A stretch of 64,000 bases of DNA, taken from positions 353,843 to 417,842 of the forward strand of contig JACYLQ010000027.1 in the NCBI GenBank assembly GCA_015272395.1, in the 5' to 3' direction. The stretch comes from Calothrix sp. C42_A2020_038 (GTDB lineage: Bacteria > Cyanobacteriota > Cyanobacteriia > Cyanobacteriales > Nostocaceae). The position numbers and the translations under genes are program-made. Positions 1 to 7,812 of the stretch are shown in pieces; position 1 is the stretch's first letter, and each line of letters begins with the position of its first letter. The notes under the pieces are model-generated. The model was not told where the DNA came from. It saw nothing but the letters and a program-made list of their open reading frames with translations, and ran no database searches.

Positions 1-1272
1 GAACCTGAAGGAGCAACGCAAAGATTAGATTCCCAGGCGTCGGGAAGTGTTAAAGCAGTTAGGGTTAAAAAAGGTGATGCTGTCAAAGCTGGGCAAGTTT
101 TGGTCGAACTAGAGTCTGATGTCTTGCAAACTGAGATGCAACAGGCACAGACTAAGCTGGAAGGGTTAATAAACCAGTATTCATCACTAGAATTGCTCAA
201 AACCCAACTAAAGCTGGCAATCAGTGTACAGGAGCAACAAAATAAATCCCAAGAATTAGAAAAAATTGCCCAAGTCAATCAAGCGCAGAAAGAGCTTTCT
301 GCAAAACAGAGTACTTATAGCTTACAGAAATTAGAGAAACTGGCGCCAATTGAACAAGCGCAGCAGAATATTGATTCTACGCGAACAGCACAAAAATTAG
401 CCGATATTCGTTTGAGCAAGGATATAGCTGAAGTTCAAAGGTATAGCGAACTAGTACAACTGGGGGTAGTACCGCAAACTAAAGTTGTAGAGCTAGAAAA
501 ACAAGCGAGTGAAAGCCAAATGCTGAACTCAAAAGCGCAATCCGATGTTAAACAGGCACAGTTACGCTTAAAGGAAGAGCAAAGGCGTTATCAGGTAATT
601 ATGACTCAGACGCTCTCAGATGTTGAACAAGCAAAACTACGCTTGATTCAGCAACAAAGTAGCTATAAGAGTATGCTTCAATCAGGCAAGCTAGCCATAC
701 TCAAGAGTCAGGAAAACCTCAAAGACTTACAAACACAAATTAACTCAGTTCAATCTCAAATCGCTCAAACTAGAAGTCAGTTAACAGCCTTGAAGCTTCT
801 TTTAGGGCAAAAAATAGTTAGGGCGCCAATCGATGGAGTAATTTTTGCATTGCCGATTGAAAAGCCGGGAATCGTTGTCCAACCAGGTCAAATGATTGCC
901 CAAATAGCCCCTAAAAACACTAGTTTAATACTCAAAGCTGAAATTCCCAGTCAACAGAGTGGTTTTTTGAATGTAGGAAGAAAAGTCAAAATCAAGTTTG
1001 ATGCTTATCCATTCCAAGATTATGGAGTAGTGCCAGGGGAAATCAAGTGGATTGCACCAGACTCGAAAGTCAATCAAATGCCTCAAGGCAATATGGAGAC
1101 ATTTGAGTTAGAAATCGCTCTCAAACAGCCTTATATCCAATCTGGTAATAAACGTATTGCCATAACGCCTGGTCAAACCGCAACAGCAGAGGTAATTATC
1201 CGTCAGCGGCGCCTGATTGACTTCATGCTAGACCCATTCAGAAAGTTGCAAAAAGGAGGTTTAGAGCTTTAG
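1..1272 (+). CDS. HlyD-family secretion adaptor, 5' end outside window
   Basis: The frame is open from base 1, so the gene begins upstream; the TTG at 100 is not a credible start because the preceding codons already encode a lipoyl/biotinyl half-motif (GSVKAVRVKKGDAVKAGQVL). A long Gln/Glu/Lys-rich coiled-coil hairpin follows (about codons 40-270). Then come the second lipoyl half-motif (VRAPIDGVIFALPIEKPG) and a beta-barrel segment ending near TPGQTATAEVII. This order is that of periplasmic adaptor subunits that link an inner-membrane ABC exporter to an outer-membrane channel in type I or bacteriocin-type export. Ribosome-binding and stop signals place a PpiC-like foldase directly downstream, and two double-glycine precursor genes follow. 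The context suggests a peptide exporter whose ABC/C39 peptidase subunit would lie upstream of the window; that last point is inference. Confidence 0.9.
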   Translation, partial: EPEGATQRLDSQASGSVKAVRVKKGDAVKAGQVLVELESDVLQTEMQQAQTKLEGLINQYSSLELLKTQLKLAISVQEQQNKSQELEKIAQVNQAQKELSAKQSTYSLQKLEKLAPIEQAQQNIDSTRTAQKLADIRLSKDIAEVQRYSELVQLGVVPQTKVVELEKQASESQMLNSKAQSDVKQAQLRLKEEQRRYQVIMTQTLSDVEQAKLRLIQQQSSYKSMLQSGKLAILKSQENLKDLQTQINSVQSQIAQTRSQLTALKLLLGQKIVRAPIDGVIFALPIEKPGIVVQPGQMIAQIAPKNTSLILKAEIPSQQSGFLNVGRKVKIKFDAYPFQDYGVVPGEIKWIAPDSKVNQMPQGNMETFELEIALKQPYIQSGNKRIAITPGQTATAEVIIRQRRLIDFMLDPFRKLQKGGLEL

Positions 1273-1321
1273 TTATTCATCACGACTAATAAATTTGAAC
1301 TCAAGAAAGAGGAATCATCTG

Positions 1322-2056
1322 ATGTCACAAGTTGTAACCGTTAAGAGTGAAGACATTATTCGTCATATCAAGCTCTCTTGCCAAATACCTGATGTGCTTC
1401 AAGCTATAGCTATTCAGAAAATAATTATTGAGACAGCTGATCAAGTAGGTATTAAAGTTGAACCGCAAGAACTTCAACAGGCAGGGGATAACTTGCGAGT
1501 TGCTAAAAAACTTGTAAAAGCAGCTGACACCATCGCATGGCTGACAAAACATCATCTGTCTGTAGATGAGTTTGAGGAGCTTGTTTATGCCAACGTGCTA
1601 GCTGCGAAATTATCAAATCATTTATTTGCGAAACAAGTAGAAAGCTTTTTTTTCGCACATCAACTAGATTATGTTGCAGCAGTTACTTACGAAGTTGTCT
1701 TAGATGACGAAGACTTGGCTTGGGAGATTTTTTACGCTCTGCAAGAAAGAGAAACTACTTGGATAGAAGTTGCTCGCCAATTCATTCAAAATCCAGAACA
1801 GCGACGCGCTTGGGGATATCAGGGAATTCGACATCGCTTAGATTTCCGTCCAGAAATTGCCTCCTCTATCTTTGCTGCTAGCTCGACACCTGTTATTCTC
1901 AAGCCGATTGTTACTGCCAAAAAAGTTTATCTGATTTGGGTTGAAGAAATTATTCATCCTAAACTAGATGAGCAACTGCGTGCCAAGATTCAACAAGATT
2001 TATTTTCAGCTTGGTTAAATCAACAAGTTTATCAATTAGAAATTTTGATTCAATAA
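1322..2056 (+). CDS. PpiC/SurA-like peptidylprolyl isomerase of export cassette
   Basis: The protein is about 244 residues from the ATG at 1322. AAGAGG lies about ten bases upstream, which favours this start over the in-frame TTG at 1295. The N-terminal half is helical and SurA-like (VDEFEELVYANVLAAKLSNH), and the C-terminal half resembles a degenerate parvulin domain (WGYQGIRHRLDFRPEIASSI, then VYLIWVEEI). No signal peptide is evident. It starts 49 bases after the HlyD stop, so the two are probably one operon. In cyanobacteria such PpiC-type proteins commonly accompany HlyD/ABC exporters of double-glycine peptides, and a role in folding or guiding the exported peptide is assumed. Catalytic activity cannot be judged from the sequence, because parvulin active-site residues are weakly conserved. 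Confidence 0.75.
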   Translation: MSQVVTVKSEDIIRHIKLSCQIPDVLQAIAIQKIIIETADQVGIKVEPQELQQAGDNLRVAKKLVKAADTIAWLTKHHLSVDEFEELVYANVLAAKLSNHLFAKQVESFFFAHQLDYVAAVTYEVVLDDEDLAWEIFYALQERETTWIEVARQFIQNPEQRRAWGYQGIRHRLDFRPEIASSIFAASSTPVILKPIVTAKKVYLIWVEEIIHPKLDEQLRAKIQQDLFSAWLNQQVYQLEILIQ

Positions 2057-2476
2057 GATCTAGATAAAAGTTATCAACTCTCTAAATAGTCATTGTTAAA
2101 AAAAATCAACTTAGATAACTTATATTTTATTTAGTTTTTTTATTAATTTTAGTAGGAGTCTTTTATGAATAAATAAAAAATCTTAAAAATCTTTATAAAT
2201 ATAATTTAATATACTCCTTATTTTGATTGTATAGAGATTATCATCTCTAAACTATTATTATTTTTTAAGCTCTAAAATCTCAAAATATGGAGACAAATTT
2301 CATGCTTTTTTTTGAACATTAATTAATATTAAAAATCGCCAAAAAGTCACTATAAAAAATATCACAAAAAACAACAAAGTATCACTTATTAATTTTGAAA
2401 TGTTAGATTATAGATGTCACAAAAATAAATTTAGTGACATTTAATCAACAAAAATTTGTAATTCCAGGAGAATACT
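2057..2476. other. AT-rich intergenic region before peptide genes
   Basis: This gap of 420 bases is very AT-rich and has no ORF of note. A small hairpin (TAGAGAT-tatc-ATCTCTA, 2232-2249) followed by a T-rich run could end the export-gene transcript. An inverted repeat lies near the right end (2414-2440). The promoter for the two precursor peptides is presumably here, but no confident -35/-10 pair could be picked in such AT-rich sequence. Confidence 0.5.
2414..2440. promoter_or_regulatory. Inverted repeat upstream of first peptide gene
   Basis: ATGTCAC (2414-2420) and GTGACAT (2434-2440) are perfect 7-base complements separated by 13 AT-only bases, ending 36 bases before the start codon at 2477. 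The geometry would suit either a dimeric regulator site or a hairpin in the 5' UTR that affects translation. No transcription start is known. Confidence 0.35.
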
Positions 2477-2713
2477 ATGATTATCTCTGATATCTCACAT
2501 TTAGAAGTAGCATCCGAAGAGAATAGCGTAGTTGGCGGATTCGCAGTTTCTAACGCAAATGCTTATGCAAATGCTTATGGTCCAAACTTTGCCGGTACCT
2601 CCACTTACACATCTACCTATGCTTCCACGAGATACTACCCCTATTACTACTACTATTACTACCCAAGTAACAGTGCTAGCTCTAGCTCGTACTCTAGCTC
2701 ATCAGCATATTAG
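2477..2713 (+). CDS. Double-glycine-leader peptide with Tyr/Ser-rich core
   Basis: The product is a 78-residue protein preceded by CCAGGAG, a good ribosome-binding site about seven bases before the ATG. The leader MIISDISHLEVASEENSVVGG has the hydrophobic spacing, acidic patch and terminal Gly-Gly of C39-peptidase-processed leaders. The predicted core of 57 residues has no cysteine. It opens with SNANAYANAYGPN, then contains YYPYYYYYYYP and ends in a run of Ser and Tyr. It sits downstream of the HlyD and PpiC-like genes and just before a second precursor. The role is unknown: a bacteriocin, a signal peptide or a secreted structural peptide all fit. The homopolymeric composition is unusual for microcins. 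The overlapping frame-shifted ORF at 2532-2738 is rejected because it lacks a leader and a ribosome-binding site. Confidence 0.8.
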   Translation: MIISDISHLEVASEENSVVGGFAVSNANAYANAYGPNFAGTSTYTSTYASTRYYPYYYYYYYPSNSASSSSYSSSSAY

Positions 2714-2747
2714 GTACTTAATGAATCGCAAACAATAATGAAAAGTT

Positions 2748-2774
2748 GCTGAAAGCTTTTAAAAAGCTTTCAGC
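2748..2774 (+). terminator. Hairpin between the two peptide genes
   Basis: GCTGAAAGCTTTT (2748-2760) and AAAAGCTTTCAGC (2762-2774) form a near-perfect 13-base stem between the two precursor genes. The T-run after it is short (ATTTTTC). It may act as a partial terminator or RNA-processing stem that sets different levels of the two peptides. Confidence 0.5.
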
Positions 2775-2800
2775 TTACCTATTTTTCAATGGAGGGAACT

Positions 2801-3100
2801 ATGAGTCGATTAAAAATTGTTGACCTTAGTTTTTTGGAAACAGAGCTTTCTCAGAGTGGTGAAGTGCAAGGGGGAATTAGCACTTTTTATCAACCTGTAG
2901 GCTCTGTATCAACCAGTTTCGATGCTGCTTTTAATGCAAGTTATTTTGGAAACTGGTCAGTTTATCAAATTGGTCGTGGATATGTTGTAGAAGCTAGTAT
3001 CTATGGTTCTGCTAGTGGCGCCTCTGCCGGTGCAACAGCTGGTGCCACATCTGATGGAACTCACTTTGCAACATCCTACGCGCGATCAACAAGTTATTAA
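2801..3100 (+). CDS. Second double-glycine-leader peptide, Ser/Ala/Gly-rich
   Basis: The start is the ATG at 2801, preceded by GGAGGG at 2791-2796; the upstream in-frame ATG at 2789 overlaps that site and is less likely. The 99-residue product has a leader (VDLSFLETELSQSGEVQGG) with the same L-x-x-LE pattern and terminal Gly-Gly as its neighbour. The core of about 75 residues contains FGNWSVYQIGRGYVVEASIY, then an Ala/Gly/Ser repeat-like tract (GASAGATAGATSDG) and an aromatic C-terminus (ARSTSY). It has no cysteine, so it is not a lanthipeptide or disulfide type. Leader and core share only general composition with peptide 1, suggesting a two-peptide set exported by one machine. The function is not known. 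Confidence 0.8.
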   Translation: MSRLKIVDLSFLETELSQSGEVQGGISTFYQPVGSVSTSFDAAFNASYFGNWSVYQIGRGYVVEASIYGSASGASAGATAGATSDGTHFATSYARSTSY

Positions 3101-3111
3101 GTTTTATAAAC

Positions 3112-3145
3112 CTTCTAGAGACACGAAATTTCCCGTCTCTAGAAG
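3112..3145 (+). terminator. Hairpin after second peptide gene
   Basis: CTTCTAGAGAC (3112-3122) pairs perfectly with GTCTCTAGAAG (3135-3145) around a 12-base loop, 11 bases after the stop codon. The T-run is weak, but the stem is strong and also faces the convergent hydrolase gene, so it can serve as a bidirectional transcription end. The arm GAGAC/GTCTC recalls the dispersed GTAGAGAC hairpins elsewhere in the window. Confidence 0.6.
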
Positions 3146-3195
3146 ATTTCGATACATAACCAAGCTATTAAAACTTTTGACTTTGACACAAACTA

Positions 3196-4119
3196 CTAGT
3201 TTTTAGGCAAATGATTATGGATGGCTGTTTGCTCTGCTACCCAATCTTGTAAAATAGGATTGACTATTTCGGGTGCCTCGTCTTGAGGGCAATGGCCAAC
3301 TCCTTCTATGGGGATAAACTTGAGTACCTGTGGATAGTCAGCGAATGCACGTCCCAACTCTATAGGTTCCCAAGGGTCAGCGGCACCCCATATAATCATT
3401 GCAGGACAAGGTAACTTTGGTAATAAGTCTTCTGGTAAAGGTCCACTCGAATACGATGTAAATGCTAGAAATACAGCTACTGCACCTGGATCAGAAGCAG
3501 GTGACATCAAAATATCTATTAACTCATCAGTAACCGCGTCAGGGTTGGCGTAAGCTTGTAATAAGATTTTACGCACTGTTTTGGGTTTAGCTATTTGGTT
3601 GAAAAATAAGTTACCTATAGCTTGATTAGATAAAACCTTTTGCAGTAGTGGGGCGCCAAAACGACGATACCAAGGTAAAGACTCACGCTTGCGATCATGT
3701 AACAAACGTAGCGAACAGTTGAGTAAAGCAATTCCAAGTGCAATATCTGGATTATCTACTGCTACTTGCATAGCAACAATACAGCCAATTGAGTTGCCTA
3801 CCAAAAAAACAGGTTCTCCAACAACTTCACGACAAAAATCAGCTATTTGCTGTCCCCAAGTTTCAAAAGTGTAGGCAAGTTGGGTATTTGGATTTGGCTT
3901 GGCCGAACCACCAAAACCAATCAAATCAATTGCAAAAACCCGACACTTTTGTGCAAGTACCGGAATATTTTTTCGCCAATGCCACCACGAGGCGCCAAAA
4001 CCGTGTATCAAAATTACCGCTGGTCCTGTACTGCCTTGTGCTTGGTAAGAAATTGGGAAACCCCGCCAAATCCATCTTTGCGACACAGAAAGCGTTGGAG
4101 TTGAAGCAGATATAGTCAT
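3196..4119 (-). CDS. Alpha/beta-fold hydrolase
   Basis: The 307-residue protein carries a complete hydrolase set: oxyanion-region motif HGFGASWWHWR, nucleophile elbow GNSIG (Ser near residue 120), acid in WGAADPWEP and catalytic His in GVGHCPQDE. There is no signal peptide or membrane segment, so it is probably cytoplasmic or peripherally membrane-bound. GNSIG and the overall layout resemble cyanobacterial relatives of plastid pheophytinase and chlorophyll dephytylase, which act on phytyl esters. Many cyanobacterial hydrolases share these features, so the substrate is left open. It converges on the peptide genes and is separated by over 200 bases from rsgA, so it is probably transcribed alone. 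Confidence 0.85.
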   Translation of the reverse strand: MTISASTPTLSVSQRWIWRGFPISYQAQGSTGPAVILIHGFGASWWHWRKNIPVLAQKCRVFAIDLIGFGGSAKPNPNTQLAYTFETWGQQIADFCREVVGEPVFLVGNSIGCIVAMQVAVDNPDIALGIALLNCSLRLLHDRKRESLPWYRRFGAPLLQKVLSNQAIGNLFFNQIAKPKTVRKILLQAYANPDAVTDELIDILMSPASDPGAVAVFLAFTSYSSGPLPEDLLPKLPCPAMIIWGAADPWEPIELGRAFADYPQVLKFIPIEGVGHCPQDEAPEIVNPILQDWVAEQTAIHNHLPKN

Positions 4120-4343
4120 GGTTTATTACTTAAATTTATACGTGTTTTAATGCGTTTAAATGTATCGCTAACATAATATACAGCTAGTTGCTGTGTTGAT
4201 ATGCACTAATCAACAAATGGTTTGTTCTCTCAATCAAAACTTTAACCTTTTTATTTTTTTTTGTCAGAGTAATAATACGAGCCTATATAGCCTATATAAT
4301 ATTGCTTACATTTCATCTTCAGTATTTTAACGTAAAACAGATA

Positions 4344-5441
4344 TCAATCTTCTTCAGCGTCTTGATATTGCTGCTGTAATTCTTGCAATTGTGTACGCCG
4401 AGATTTTTGACGATATTTTTTTGTTTCAAGCTTGGGTTCGTATTGAGTGTAACCTTTACCTTTAGTTTTTAACTTTAAGGTAGATTCAGGGTCTGCTGAA
4501 GAATTAAGATGAGCCTGCCTTAAGGTTACTTCTTCTAAAAAGCTTAAATAATGGTTGTAACGTTCCCAATCTCCTCTAACAACACAATTTGGCTCATCTC
4601 GATGAAGGCAGTCGCTAAACCGACAATTTCCTACTGCCAGTTTTTGCCTAGCTTCAGGGAAATAATATACCAGTTCGGATGGACTGAAATCTAAGTCAGG
4701 TTGATTAAAACCTGGAGTATCAGCGAGTAAACCACCATTTGGCAATTCAAAAAGTTCAACATGACGGGTAGTATGACGACCCTTGGCTAACTTTCCCGAT
4801 ACTTCACCCACACGTAGATGAATGTTTGGTATCAATTTATTAATTAAGCTTGATTTCCCAACACCTGAAGCACCTGCTAACACACTAATCTTGTTCTGAA
4901 GTTTACTCAACAAGTCCTCAGTATTTGTATTTTTGTATACACTAATAAAAATTGGTTGATAGCCCCACCTGCTTAAACGGTTTTGAATCGAAGCTTGTTG
5001 CGATTGCGATATTAAATCGCATTTGTTAAGACATAAAACTACATCTACTCCAGTAGACTCAGCCTTTACCAAGAATCTACTCAGTTGATATGGTTCCAAA
5101 GGTGGGTCAGCAACAGCGAAAAGTAGTAAAATTTGATTGACATTAGCAATGGCTGGACGGTCAAGCTGACTCGAACGGGCGAGTACATCAGTTATAGCTC
5201 CGCTTTGAGTCACTAAGTTTGCTTCTTCGACGACAACACGGTCTCCAACCATGACAGAAAGCCCGATTTTCTTTAACCGAGTTCTACGAGTACATAAAAG
5301 AGTAGGGGGTAGAGAATCAATTTCTTCCTTATTTCCAAAATCCCCCTTACCTCTATCCAATTGGACAGTATAAAAATTTGCTTGCACGGCTAATACCGTG
5401 CCAGTTAATTGCTCCTTAGCTTGCATACCTTCCGCGTTCAT
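4344..5441 (-). CDS. rsgA: Ribosome small-subunit biogenesis GTPase RsgA
   Basis: The 365-residue protein has the circularly permuted GTPase order typical of RsgA/YjeQ. An N-terminal OB-fold is followed by the G4 motif NKCD (about residue 140), the G1 P-loop GASGVGKSS (about 190) and the G3 motif DTPGF (about 240). A zinc-binding segment NCRFSDCLHRDEPNC (about 272-287) completes the core. RsgA checks late 30S maturation using GTP. A basic C-terminal tail of about 60 residues (KLETKKYRQKSRRTQLQE) follows the usual core. The start codon overlaps the stop of the TusA-like gene as ATGA, so translation is coupled. Met6 is an alternative start. It appears to be the last gene of the dnaJ-tusA-rsgA transcript. 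Confidence 0.93.
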   Translation of the reverse strand: MNAEGMQAKEQLTGTVLAVQANFYTVQLDRGKGDFGNKEEIDSLPPTLLCTRRTRLKKIGLSVMVGDRVVVEEANLVTQSGAITDVLARSSQLDRPAIANVNQILLLFAVADPPLEPYQLSRFLVKAESTGVDVVLCLNKCDLISQSQQASIQNRLSRWGYQPIFISVYKNTNTEDLLSKLQNKISVLAGASGVGKSSLINKLIPNIHLRVGEVSGKLAKGRHTTRHVELFELPNGGLLADTPGFNQPDLDFSPSELVYYFPEARQKLAVGNCRFSDCLHRDEPNCVVRGDWERYNHYLSFLEEVTLRQAHLNSSADPESTLKLKTKGKGYTQYEPKLETKKYRQKSRRTQLQELQQQYQDAEED

Positions 5442-5695
5442 TGCGCGTTAACTGGACAGCGTACTAACAAAGAAAAATAGCCGGAACAATCAGTGATTTG
5501 CTCAACTTTATACCCTGACATAGTTAAACTATCAGGTACTTGCTCGATTGGTTCACCTGGGTCTAACCAAACTTCAAGTAAACTACCTGGAGGCATCTTT
5601 TCTAGGTTTAATTTTGTCCGAACAAAATTAATTGGACAAGGAGTGCCGCGCAAATCAAGTTGAACATCGGGTGTGTAAACAGAAGATACGCTCAT
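5438..5695 (-). CDS. TusA/SirA-like sulfurtransferase
   Basis: The small protein of about 85 residues has the TusA-family core: LDLRGTPCPINFVRTK with the sulfur-accepting Cys in CPxxFVRTK, followed by the SLLEVWLDPGEP strand and a C-terminal beta strand. TusA proteins relay persulfide sulfur for tRNA or cofactor thiolation. I chose the ATG at 5695 because GCGAGGGAA lies just upstream; a GTG at 5725 would add ten residues. A second Cys pair near the end (DCSGYF, VRCPVNAQ) is present. Its 3' end overlaps rsgA by four bases and dnaJ lies 56 bases upstream. The partner cysteine desulfurase is not in this window. Confidence 0.85.
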   Translation of the reverse strand: MSVSSVYTPDVQLDLRGTPCPINFVRTKLNLEKMPPGSLLEVWLDPGEPIEQVPDSLTMSGYKVEQITDCSGYFSLLVRCPVNAQ

Positions 5696-5751
5696 TTCTA
5701 TTCCCTCGCTTGAAAACCCCACCACAAATTTTATAGTTAGCGGTCAGTTAT

Positions 5752-6894
5752 TTATCTTTGGTGGAAAAGGTTACCTAAAAACCCTTCTATCCCTCCTTTT
5801 CCGGTGCGTTCTCCTCTAATTTTAGCGAGTTCTTCAAGTAATTTTCGCTCCTCTGCACTCAACTTAGAGGGATTTGGAATATCAATCATGACTGTTACTA
5901 ATTGGTCGCCCCGGTTTACAGGATTCCCTAACCTTGGTACACCGTGATTTTCTAACCTGAATTCAGCATAAGGTTGTGTTCCTGGGGGAATAGTTAATTC
6001 CTCTGGTCCGTCTACCGTGTTGACCTGCAATCTACATCCCAAAATTGCTTGAAGATAACTAATCGAGATTGTGGAGCGAATGTTTAAATCTTCCCTTTGG
6101 AACTCGCTATCCTCATTTACCGATAGTTGAACATACAAATCTCCAGCTGGTCCACCCCTTTGCCCTGCATCTCCTTCACCAGGTATCCGCAAGCGTAGTC
6201 CATCATACACCCCTGGCGGAATTGTGATTTTGAGCTGCTTGGCTACTTGATTAGCACCTTTGCCGCCACAGTTATCACATTTATCTTCGATTACCATTCC
6301 TGACCCATTACAAGTAGGACAAGTTGAAACTTGTGTAAAGCTACCAAAGGGTGTTCGCGTCACACGACGCACTTGTCCCGTTCCGCTACAAGTTGAACAT
6401 GTACGTGGACGAGTACCAGGTTTGGCGCCAGTACCAGTACAAACCTCGCAAGTTTCTAGATGAGCAATCCTAACTTGCTTTTCTCCGCCAAATACCGCTT
6501 CTCGAAAATCTAACTTCAGGTCCAGTTGAAGGTCATCACCGCGAACTGGACCACTACGGCGCCTAGCTTGTGTTGGACCACCCATACCACCAGCAAAACC
6601 GCTGAAAATGCTTTCAAAAATATCAGCGAAACCACCCATGTCGCCCATATCTTGAAAACCTACACCAGCACCGGCATTGACACCATCGTGACCAAAACGG
6701 TCATAGCGTGCCCGCATTTCTGGCTCGGAAAGCACTTCGTAAGCACGGTTAATTTCTTTAAAACGCTCTTCCGCACCTGCTTCCTTATTTACATCTGGGT
6801 GATACTTCCGGGCTAATCGACGGTAAGCACTTTTTATTTCGTCCTTGTCGGCATCACGAGAGACACCTAGAATTTCATAATAGTCACGAGCCAT
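5752..6894 (-). CDS. dnaJ: Chaperone DnaJ (Hsp40, type A)
   Basis: The 380-residue protein has the complete type A layout. A J-domain with HPD in [10 protein letters not shown] (about residues 30-36) is followed by a Gly/Phe-rich stretch ([20 protein letters not shown]). Four CxxCxGxG zinc repeats come next, starting at CEVCTGTG and ending at CDNCGGKG, and the C-terminal substrate domains follow. It stimulates DnaK ATPase and delivers unfolded clients. It lies downstream of dnaK on the same strand, but 918 bases separate them, which suggests its own promoter or a long processed leader. The downstream tusA-like and rsgA genes look co-transcribed with it. Confidence 0.96.
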   Translation of the reverse strand: MARDYYEILGVSRDADKDEIKSAYRRLARKYHPDVNKEAGAEERFKEINRAYEVLSEPEMRARYDRFGHDGVNAGAGVGFQDMGDMGGFADIFESIFSGFAGGMGGPTQARRRSGPVRGDDLQLDLKLDFREAVFGGEKQVRIAHLETCEVCTGTGAKPGTRPRTCSTCSGTGQVRRVTRTPFGSFTQVSTCPTCNGSGMVIEDKCDNCGGKGANQVAKQLKITIPPGVYDGLRLRIPGEGDAGQRGGPAGDLYVQLSVNEDSEFQREDLNIRSTISISYLQAILGCRLQVNTVDGPEELTIPPGTQPYAEFRLENHGVPRLGNPVNRGDQLVTVMIDIPNPSKLSAEERKLLEELAKIRGERTGKGGIEGFLGNLFHQR

Positions 6895-7589
6895 ATTGGT
6901 ACATGTGAGATAAGACAGTTAGACAGTATGCTAGACACCTCCCTCAAGCAGCTTGCTGGAGGCTTTTGATTACGAGTTAAGTTTTGTTAATAGTAAATTT
7001 TACCTTTTACCTTCAGCAAAAATCACCGAAAATAAATATATTTAGACTTTTTAGACCACGATATGAAAAAGTATGTAACTTTTTGGCCAGTGCATAATCA
7101 GTAAACGTCAAGTATGAGTATACTTAAAATCATGCAGGAAGTGCAGGTGTGGTTTCCACCGCTTTAATGGCTTGCGAAGCCTTTTGGCTAGTTTCTAGCA
7201 TTGTTATTGTTTAAGCATGATTTCCGAAAAGTATTTCATTGAGATTACTTTTATACATGCATATAACAGTTTTAGAGAAATGTTGACAAAGATTTAAAGT
7301 CCATCAAAACACTCTCATCTGTCAAGCAATGCTGCCCTATAGCCTAAAAAGTCACTAAAGTCTAAGCAGGTAAAAAACAAGTTAGGTATTATAACTATTC
7401 TCCGCTTCAAATTTTATTGACCAGTTTTCTTGTCTTGGGTGTGGAAAACCGTATAGCAGTATTCTAAGCAGACTAAAAACGTTTCTTCAACCACTTTTCT
7501 CCCCTTCCAGAGAGAATTAAGTTGTACGCTTAGTTTTCCACATAACACAAGAGAGCCAGGCATGAGACAATACAAAGTAATTAAACAGT

Positions 7590-7622
7590 AAATTGCCGAG
7601 ATTACACAAGTCCCGGCAATTT
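7590..7622 (-). terminator. Hairpin downstream of dnaK
   Basis: AAATTGCCG (7590-7598) and CGGCAATTT (7614-7622) are perfect 9-base complements, about 190 bases beyond the dnaK stop. The A/T flanks on both sides allow termination in either direction. No other gene ends nearby, so dnaK is the natural client. Confidence 0.45.
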
Positions 7623-7736
7623 TAGCTGTTATTACAATTTAGCAAATATCTAAGATATTGATTGTTAGCGGTAGGCATTGGTGATTAGCACCTAGTGGTC
7701 TGTGTTGTTTCTTTGAGTGCATTTTGCGAGGCTTGC

Positions 7737-7793
7737 GATGCCTGTTCCACAAGAGATTATTTATACCACCAAAACTTTTGACACACACCATTA
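7737..7793 (-). repeat. Dispersed repeat copy 1 (inverted match at 42612)
   Basis: Read on the minus strand, this stretch matches 42612-42665 on the plus strand over about 53 bases with only a handful of differences. Shared segments include AAGTTTTGGTGGTATAAATA and the tail AACAGGC. It sits between dnaK and its putative terminator. No ORF or terminal inverted repeats were seen, so it is a non-coding dispersed element of unknown type. Confidence 0.65.
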
Positions 7794-7812
7794 GGAAGAT
7801 TAGCTATCTATT

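Larger units (their letters stand above)
6895..7812. other. Long dnaK-dnaJ intergenic region with hairpins
   Basis: No coding sequence is evident in 918 bases. On the plus strand there are small stems at 7149-7159 (GTGG-ttt-CCAC) and 7169-7185 (GGCTT-gcg-AAGCC then TTTT), plus GCTA/TAGC at 7187-7199. An imperfect stem (CCTCCctcaAGCA/ggagg type) lies at about 6937-6962 just upstream of dnaJ. A 9-base stem at 7590-7622 may end the dnaK transcript. A dispersed repeat at 7737-7793 matches, in inverted orientation, one at 42.6 kb. Confidence 0.5.

Noticed and set aside
2532..2738. 68-codon ORF overlapping the first peptide gene
   Set aside because: Frame-shifted shadow (Met/Thr/Leu-rich) with no leader or ribosome-binding site.
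3003..3206. 67-codon ORF overlapping the second peptide gene
   Set aside because: Shadow in another frame; reads through the terminator stem.
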